Source of the DNA: Tetraselmis striata
Lineage: Eukaryota > Chlorophyta > Chlorodendrophyceae > Chlorodendrales > Chlorodendraceae
Assembly (NCBI GenBank): GCA_006384855.1
Contig: VCJN01003073.1
Coordinates: 62,001-126,000 of the forward strand
Length of the DNA stretch: 64,000 nt
Direction: 5' to 3'
Shown: positions 56,798 through 64,000 of the stretch, piece after piece
Numbering within the stretch: the first letter of the stretch is position 1
Layout of the letters: each line of letters begins with the position of its first letter
Notes under the pieces: model-generated
What the model was told of the DNA's origin: nothing
The model's input: the letters and a program-made list of their open reading frames with translations, nothing else
The model's database searches: none
Position numbers and translations under genes: made by a program

Positions 56798-59700
56798 GCC
56801 CCTCCACAAAGTTGCAGGCCCCTTCGCGACGAATCCGACATTACGAATAGCATAGCAGGTGAATCTCGGGTTTTATAACCAGCTTGAAATGTTGCACATT
56901 TATGCTCAGCCGTTATCACCATGCATAAGGTGTAAGCAATCCATTTGGTCCTAACAAGTATCCTGCACGAGTGGCACTTGCGCCACACTTAGCGTTTCCA
57001 ATACCCCCACAACAACAAGGGGTTGGTGCCCCGCACGTCCCGTAACGCATGCAAAGACCATTGCATGGTGGGATGGCCATGGGTGGGCGAGGAAACATGT
57101 CGACAAAAAAGGCTAGATTTTTATTGGGTGGGGTGGAGCCATTATAGTGGCGTGCGCCCGTGCACGATGTGGCATGATACCATCGCCACGGCTATGCTGC
57201 CTTATATGGTGCAACTCTCAAACTTGCGGTATCGCTCAGTGACTGCGTTGCGAGGAAACTTCATAAAATTCTTTTATAAATACCGTTAAAATCTACGCGA
57301 GCGGGGCTACAATTTCAATATCGACATGACGGCCGTCGTAGGTAGAGATGCTATCGGCGGCTTGTACTGTATTGCTGATCTTGTACTGCTGCTTTTTTTG
57401 GGGGGGTAATACAACTTTTAGCGGTGGGTTGGACTGGCCTTTTTGTAATGCACACCAGTAGTCAGCGGCCCGCTTTCACGCGGCTTGCAGATTTAATCTG
57501 TTTTACAAATTAATTTGTCTCTTTTAAAAGATAAATTACTGACGAATCTAACGCTAAAAGCAGTATTACCCGTTACCCGGAAACAACAGTATTACAAGAT
57601 CAACACTACAAGCCGGCTGAAAGCGGGCCAGGCTAAACCCAAGAGGTAGGGGCACCTCCACAAATCCCCAGCGCGAAGCGCCGCTTAGTAATACATATAG
57701 TGCAATAATTACAACTGAAGCTTCCGGCCAATCCATCTTATTTCGTTTCCAAATCGCGTCTCCTTGAATAACGTGATCAATGTATGTGTGTTATTCTCCG
57801 GATATCTACGGGTAGTCGCCAGTACGAGCGACTACGGCATATTGGCAATATGCATGGGGATTACAAATACAATGTTCGCCCCGCCCCCGAAAAGGTTTTC
57901 TCGTACATCGGTAGCGACTGACGGTAATGCACCGCCGGCACCGCGTAATTTTTGTCGCCGTGCCGCAACTTGGCCCCGCATTCCGCCATCGCGGAGAATA
58001 TCCCGCAGGCTGCGGCGGTGATCGCCCCACCGCTCCGGCTGTGGCGGACCGCTGGCCTCGGCCGGCCGCGGTCCACCGATGTTGCCCCCACCTCGCCCAC
58101 GGCCCATCTGCGACCCGCGGGTTCCCACTCGAGCCCATTTCCGTCTCTGTGCCCGCTTTCTGAGCCCTCTTGGGGTCGCAATTGGTATCCCATCACACCC
58201 TAGACCCAAGAACTCAACATCTAGCCTTGTCGTTGAGCATCTTGCCGTATGTGCTGCTAGCCATACGGACTCGTGGCGGGGTCGCGGTCGGTGGGCACTA
58301 AGCCTAGCGCGAAGTAACGCTCGGACATGGGGGTCTCTACCTCTAACCGCAGGGGCCGACCGCAGCATGCCCACCCCGCCTTCTAATACTTCGCACGTCA
58401 TACATTGTCTCGCGGCTAAGCAACTTGCGAGACGCGGGAATGTGCCCAACGAAGGCCGTGTTGGGTTCCCCCCCCCCCTTCCCATCGCCGCCGAGGTGGT
58501 CAGAGCGTTAGTTCGCTTTCAGCTCGCTGTCTCTCGAAAGGAATAATACACCCTCCACATAATTACGAGGTTTGCGAATTTGATCCACATGCCCATGCGC
58601 GGCTAGACTGAGACCGTGCGCGCGCGTGCATGCACGTTACTCATGGTCGAACGGCTGGGGGGCGGGGGGGGGGGGGGGGGGGGGCGATAGCGCGATACAC
58701 CCCATATTGCCACACGGTAGCCGTTGCCGTCAACGCTTTCATTCAGACAAAAGCATGGCTTATGGCGCTAGCGCTTCAAAACCAAAAACCAAAACCATCA
58801 ACCGCCACTCATAATGTGCATATATAGGCATGGAACACCACTGCCCCCGTACTCATACCAAATCACCCTTGGTATGACCACTATCCACCATAGACGTAGG
58901 GCATTGAAATTAGGCCATTCACGACTTGGACCAAGCCCTACATGTCGATGACGATGGTTTATGGGCAAAATGCGGTTGTGACCTTTGCACGCGTATGCGG
59001 GAGAGAGTTCTTGCGGCAACTTTGCCGTTGACCAAAGCTTTTATATAGTAGTGCATGACAACATGCTCATAGCGCGCCATGGTGAGCCCAGTTGGGTTGC
59101 AGTGGTGTGCACATTAATGCGTCGAAACTGGTGGAAATAATGTTTTAAAAGGGGAGAATGATCCGGCATGGCGGCCGTTGGCATCGTTTAAGGGGGGCAC
59201 GTGCCAAGTATGAGTATTTCGTGCACAGGTACACACATCACACTGCCTGCCACCGTGTATCAGGTTTTGAGATCCACTTGGCGTAAAGTGTCACGCCAAC
59301 TTGTTGACCACACGTCGAACACGTTGGTCAACAACACCCACTTGCTACGTTGCTCAGCTCTCACACCTAGAACCACCGACAGACCTAGGGCCCGTACCAA
59401 CGGCTAACTGCCGCCAACCACGGCGCCCGTGCAGACCAATAGCGCGTGAGAAGGCCTAAGTAGGGGCTTAGTCGGCTCGCGCGCCCGCGGGATGCTTTTA
59501 TCTCAAAGAACTCGAGAAGTGCCTAATGAATGACCTGGCTCGGACGACCGTGCGTGCTGCTCGTGTGAAAAATGTAGAAGTGCTCGCGTAGTATTACTTC
59601 ATGGTATTTATATGGAAATTTTCTGACGTTTCCTCGCAACGCACTGAGCGATGCCGCGAGTTTGAGAAATGCGCTTCATAAGGCAACACTACATTCTGTG

Positions 59701-60100
59701 GCGATGGTATCACGCCACATCGTCCACGGGCGCACGCCACTGTGGCCCCACCCCAACCACAAATACCCTAGTCTCTTTGTTGACATGTTTCCTCGCCCAT
59801 CCATGGCCCTCCCACCATGCAATGGTCAATGCGTGCGCGGCGGGACGTGCGGCGCACCAACCCCCGTTGTTCTGGGCGGGTACTTGAAACGCTCAGTGTT
59901 GTGATGTAAGTGCCACTCGTGTAGGACACTTGTTCGGGCTGAAGTGGTTGCTTACACCGTATGGTGATGAAGGGTGAGCATAATTGTGAAACGGTCCAGG
60001 ATTTCAGGTCATAAACCCTAGATTCAGCTGCCCTACTATGCGTAAACTTGGATTCGGCGAAAAAGCCAAAAAGGGGCCAAGGACATATGTGGAGGGGTGT
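56795..60100. mobile_element. 3.3-kb structure with about 500-bp inverted ends
   Basis: 56795-57290 is the inverted counterpart of about 59598-60100. Shared blocks (left orientation) include CCCCTCCACA, GACGAATCC/GCCGAATCC, GGTGTAAGCAA, GAGTGGCACTT, CCATTGCATGGTGGGA, GGCGAGGAAACATGTC, ATGATACCATCGCCAC and TTGCGAGGAAAC. Identity is about 70-75% by eye. The interior contains a 217-codon minus-strand frame (57832-58485, starting MGRGGGN) of unknown nature and a poly-G tract (58662-58684). It may be a DNA transposon with long inverted repeats or an old inverted duplication; no transposase motif was recognised. Confidence 0.6.
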
Positions 60101-60259
60101 AGGTGGAGCGCGTGCCTAATAACCCACGCAGGTGAGCACACCGCCTATGCCAACTCTCCCTACCCTTTGGAAGGGTTAGGACAATACATTGGAGGCCTTG
60201 AGTTGGACCTTGTCAACCAGTGGGGATGGTTGTCCGGGGACGACCGGGCAAATACTTAA

Positions 60260-61017
60260 AAGCTTGCACTAGTGCTTAGTCCCGGGTGTATGATGATTAA
60301 TTTCAACAGGTATACGAGTACATCCAGTGCAGTACACGTCATGCCAGTACCCGTACTATACATTCGTACCAGTAGGTACGAATATACGGAACTTCGGGAT
60401 GCGGGCCGCGCTTTTAGGCGGCTTGCTGTCCTGTTGATTTTCTAATTCTGGGGAACTGCCCTTTTTGTAATTCACACCAGTACGGAACTTCCTACGAGAG
60501 ATGTACGACCACGCGTAGCCGCACTATATATCGAGTCCATCATTCTATCCATCACCACACATCCAGCGAAATGACTGCCGCGTGTTGGTACTATATTAGC
60601 GCTACTATATGTACATATTGGTACCTGCAATTATCCGCCATAAGGCTGCTACGACCACCACGGGAGCGTAGCGAGTATTACTACCCCTTACCTGCGAATA
60701 TCGGTATATGCCGGTATGTTTTCGTTCCATGTTTCGCCCGTTAAGCGGGTGATTTACCATTTTCTTGTTCGGCTTGTAATGATGCTAGCAGTGCATTTTG
60801 TTGAATACAATAGTTGTGTTTCCTTCCACCTGGCGCGCACAATTGCGCGTTCAACACGCCAATCCACGGGGTACGCATGCGACGCGCGCAACTACGCAGC
60901 TACACACGCACGAGCATGTGATCCGCGGGCGTGCTACAATACCCAAATTTGACGTCGAAAACTGCCGTGACAACGAGCACGTTTAACTCTAGCACATCTT
61001 TGTGATCGACCCCGTTT
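60260..61017. other. Repeat fragments, no gene
   Basis: 60436-60484 is a half-copy of the MITE-like element at 34443-34590. A small hairpin ATTCGTACC-AGTA-GGTACGAAT lies near 60362-60384. No coding exons recognised. Confidence 0.5.
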
Positions 61018-63029
61018 GGGGAAATTGAAATTAGAATCGAAATTGAATTACGACTGCTAGTTCGTTGCGAACGTTCCGCCGCCCGGACCGGGTTGCTCAA
61101 AGCATCTCCCATCTGTAACCATATATAGCAAGGACCCATATGTGTAATACAGCTCAGGCTACTAGCCATGCATCCTCTTCCGGTTTATCTCCGCCTCCTC
61201 TTCCGGTTCATCTCCGCCGCCTCCTTCCGTCGCAGCCTTGACATGCCCCTCGTGTTTGTTGTCTCTGACTTCGCAGCATCTCCGTCTTACGCACCCAATT
61301 CATTACAAAGCCCCATGCAACCTCTGGGTGTTTGGTCCGCTGCTATGTGCAACTTCGACCCGTTGCGCGGTTACGCATCTACCTAGGGCGGCGCCATGTT
61401 GCCGTCCATTTCTATACGTGGGGTTTGTCCCGCAGAGGAAGCGCAGGTGGACAGAGGCAGCCGAAGCGTCCCGCCATGCCATGCGCCCCGTACATGGGTC
61501 TCCGCCACGAGATAAGGTGCCCTCTCAAGCTTGTGATAGTGGTGGTTATGATTCGGGGGGGGGGGGGGGGGGCGTTATGTGGCCCGAGGCCAAGTGGAGG
61601 GTTGCGTTTGGTGCGCCGTTGGGGCGCGCGTGTGGGCGTTGTTTGGGCAAGGGGGCTGATAGCTTCCACGTCTGCGTCCATATAGTCTTCTTCGTCGATC
61701 ATGTCGCCGAGCTCGGCGCCGGAGTCATGTTCATCGTCGGCCATCCGCTCGTCATCACTGTGGAGAGCGGGTGACATGAGGGGAAAGGAGTGAGGGAGTG
61801 GAGCAGGCCGCTTGAGCTGAAGGAGGCGATTCTTTTTGCGATGCCTCTAATGCTGGAGGAATTCCGGTCCATTTGATCAACAGCTTCATGAATGAGGAGG
61901 GTGCGGCGAGCTGCATCCGGGAAGGTGTCGCGAGCAGTGGTGAGATCTTTTGGGAGGCGGGGTCTATCCCGTGGTCAGCTTCCGGGCGGGTGGGGAGGGC
62001 ATGACCGGGCGGAGTGTGGCGTGTGTGCACCACGCGTTTCTACCGGGGGGGGCGGGGCCATGGCTTTGGGCGGGTTGCGGGCCGCCACCGGTGGCCACGC
62101 TTCTAGCGATGACCGGGCGGGCGGTTGGTTGGGCGCGGATGCGAGTGGAGACGGACACTTCCGTTTCCTCAACACGAGGTGGGCTGTGCTATACCTCGGA
62201 CTCGGAGGCGATGGGTGCGGGCAAGATGCGGCCGCAACGTTGTTCATAGCCTCTGCCGAGGCCAGGGGTGCGGTCGGAGCCGTTGGTTTGGCCGCAGCCT
62301 CGGCTGCGACCGGTGTGAGTTGCATCGGCCGGGGGAGGGCGGCCGGGTACTTGAGAGCTTATGGGGTCCGCGGACATCTGTGTGGCGGGTAAATTCGACG
62401 GTGGTCTAGCTAGCCATCAAGCTGGGACATGCCGCTTTCCGAAATTCGGTGCTTTCGGCCTCGGTGTGTGCGGACTTGGCTGATGTATGCCTCGAGGGCA
62501 CCGCTTCCGCAAACCCCCAAAGATACATATCCAATAAGAAGCGGAGATCGATGTCGCTGCCGGGGTGATGCTGAGCAGCCACGCCGGGCGGCGGGAGGGC
62601 TTGCATGCGGCTGCAAAGGGAATGTTGTCGGCATGGGGGGGGGGGGGGTCGGCACACCATGTAGCGGTCTGGCGATTCATGGTCATTCTCGATGCGGAGG
62701 CGTACGCGATTAGAGTGGACAGCGAAGATGGCACCAAAATGGGGTTGGAGGGTCATTGGAAAGCTCGAAGCCCCAAGTTCAGTAGAGATTGGGCGGCGGT
62801 GTACTGAGGTGGCCCCGGACAACCACTTGTACTGGTCGAGGGCCTCCGGATACAGGTTTGGGTCAACACTGACAACCTCCCGGAGTTACTTAGACAAGCG
62901 GGCCATAGTGTGGGGGCTCCCCGCACGGAATGCCCCGCTCGAGGTAGTATTCATGAAAAAACTAGCGGGCTCTGTGTTGTTCCCATGCATCCTCCACCTT
63001 CGCGCCCCGCCTTCCATGTGGCGGGCCGC

Positions 63030-63060
<31 letters not shown>

Positions 63061-63340
63061 ACGTGCCTTCGTGCTTTCTCTTCTTGCGGGTTGCCGACAT
63101 GCTCCTGCTCTAGAAAACACTCGTACCGAATACAAGGCGCATTTTCGGCAAGATGGCAAACGACATAGCCCCCTCCCTTTGCAAATCGTAAAGGGACGAA
63201 TGTGACACTACGAATCGGCAAGGATTAGTCGTCGCTATAGTCGCTATGTAAGACCAGCCGAAGATGGTCAGGTACAGTGATAGCAAGAGATGGTTCGTCT
63301 AGAGAATGCACGGAAAGTACTGGGGAAGGAAAAGCCATCC
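61018..63340. other. Possible decayed coding or transposon region
   Basis: Minus-strand stretches look protein-like but do not join: VTFVPLRFAKGGGYVVCHLA near 63170-63210, a segment with IDLRFLLDMYLWGFAEAV near 62510-62560, HEAVDQMDRNSSSIRGIAKR near 61830-61900, and an acidic stretch (DEHDSGAELGDMIDEEDYMD) near 61680-61740. Frames shift between them. No family is recognised. Poly-G/C tracts lie at 61555-61572, 62635-62648 and 63032-63060. 63302-63336 repeats 34190-34224. Confidence 0.3.
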
Positions 63341-63746
63341 CAGCAGCAGCATCCGCGTGCTAAAGGTACTCACTGCCGTCTATTAGTAAGGATCATACCC
63401 ATATGAAAATATCCGCTTTTAGTACATGCGGCAATACTCGGGGTAAGCGACGACAGCATAACCGACCGACACGAAACGTCGGGAGCTGCAGCAAAATCGC
63501 CTGGTCGCGCCGGTTCGGGAAAGGCACGTACCCGGCACCTACCAGGTGTTGCTACTTGTTCAGTCTTGCCAGCCAGGTCTCCCCAGGCGTACCCACCGTC
63601 AGACAGCTCTGCCTTGTCCCAGCACATTCCACCGGCGTAGCTCCTGGGTACTGCCACCTACCGCAGCGTGTCCACATAGGCATCTGCAGCTCCGCTAGGC
63701 GCCCATTGACCGGCCGCAAACTTCGCGCGAAGCGGCGGGCGGCGAA

Positions 63747-64000
63747 ATGGTGACCTCACGTACGGCGGCGGCTTACCTCGCGGGCCTGATTGTAGTCGCT
63801 TGCGCCGTGGGCGTTGGCGGGCGCCGGCTGAGCCAGACGCCACCACAGCAGGGGGGGCTGTCCACAGAGCGTGCGTCGGGCGGTACGAAAAGTGTGAAGG
63901 CTAACTTCGCCAACACGTATGCCGGCGAGGGAGGCAACAGTGTGGATCAGGTAATCGACTTGGTGATGCCGGATCCCGAACAGGCGAAGCCCCCGGTGGA
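63747..64000 (+). CDS. 5' end of a secreted or membrane-anchored protein (runs off the window)
   Basis: An ATG at 63747 opens a frame still open at 64000 (84 codons). The N-terminus MVTSRTAAAYLAGLIVVACA then VGVGG reads as a signal peptide or signal anchor, with a basic RR shortly after. It is followed by a Gln/Ser/Gly-rich stretch and VIDLVMPDPEQAKPPV. High GC at third positions resembles the genuine exons here. No family can be assigned from this fragment. Confidence 0.45.
   Translation, partial: MVTSRTAAAYLAGLIVVACAVGVGGRRLSQTPPQQGGLSTERASGGTKSVKANFANTYAGEGGNSVDQVIDLVMPDPEQAKPPV

Noticed and set aside
57832..58485. 217-codon minus-strand open frame as a stand-alone gene
   Set aside because: It lies inside the inverted-repeat structure, overlaps other open frames on both strands and shows no recognisable motif; kept only as part of the putative element.
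61412..63221. A minus-strand gene in the 61-63 kb region
   Set aside because: Protein-like stretches exist, but frames shift repeatedly and no splice joins keep phase; reported only as possible decayed coding sequence.

Overview
This window looks like nuclear DNA of a green alga (Chlorophyta; a trebouxiophyte is my guess, from family resemblance only). The evidence is: genes split into many short exons by GT-AG introns (and apparently a few GC-AG introns); TGTAA poly(A)-type signals behind some stop codons; an AP2-type double-AP2 transcription factor; an algal-style class III nucleotide cyclase; an MRS2-type Mg2+ transporter; and a heavy load of retroelement and MITE-like debris with long poly-G/poly-C tracts. 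No bacterial operons, CRISPR arrays, rRNA genes or convincing functional tRNA genes are visible. Gene models were built by hand, following reading phase across every splice junction.

Layout. 0-1.1 kb: end of a possible + strand gene converging on the last exon of a - strand membrane protein. 3.1-7.2 kb (-): 12-exon double-AP2 transcription factor (622 aa). 9.5-11.7 kb (-): 8-exon dual-specificity phosphatase (355 aa) with an unrecognised C-terminal half. 11.7-20.6 kb: repeat island with a degraded hAT transposase, a reverse transcriptase element with a restriction-like endonuclease end, an older relative of that end, and a SINE nested in another repeat. 20.7-30.7 kb (+): a receptor-like nucleotide cyclase of about 1,900 aa in over 30 exons (signal peptide, LRRs, two FN3-like domains, one TM helix, three cyclase-homology regions). 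31.5-33.5 kb (-): 6-exon polytopic membrane protein (413 aa). 34.4-36.2 kb: MITE-like hairpin and a second retroelement 3' end. 36.4-40.9 kb (+): MRS2/CorA Mg2+ transporter. 41.2-45.2 kb (-): unknown gene interrupted by an AT-rich tandem duplication. 45.6-50.3 kb (-): 9-exon IQ-motif protein (455 aa). 50.4-63.7 kb: second repeat island (second SINE, tandem GC-rich repeat, a 126-bp near-perfect hairpin, TG/CA microsatellite, a 3.3-kb structure with 500-bp inverted ends). 63.75-64 kb (+): start of a secreted or membrane protein running off the window.

The genes do not form a pathway. Signalling functions (cyclase, phosphatase, IQ protein, AP2 factor) sit in gene-dense blocks between two gene-poor, transposon-rich islands. 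The most interesting object is the cyclase. Its first cyclase region keeps the two metal-binding aspartates, while its third keeps the N-x-A-A-R motif that the first lacks, suggesting an intramolecular pseudo-heterodimer like the C1/C2 pair of animal adenylyl cyclases.
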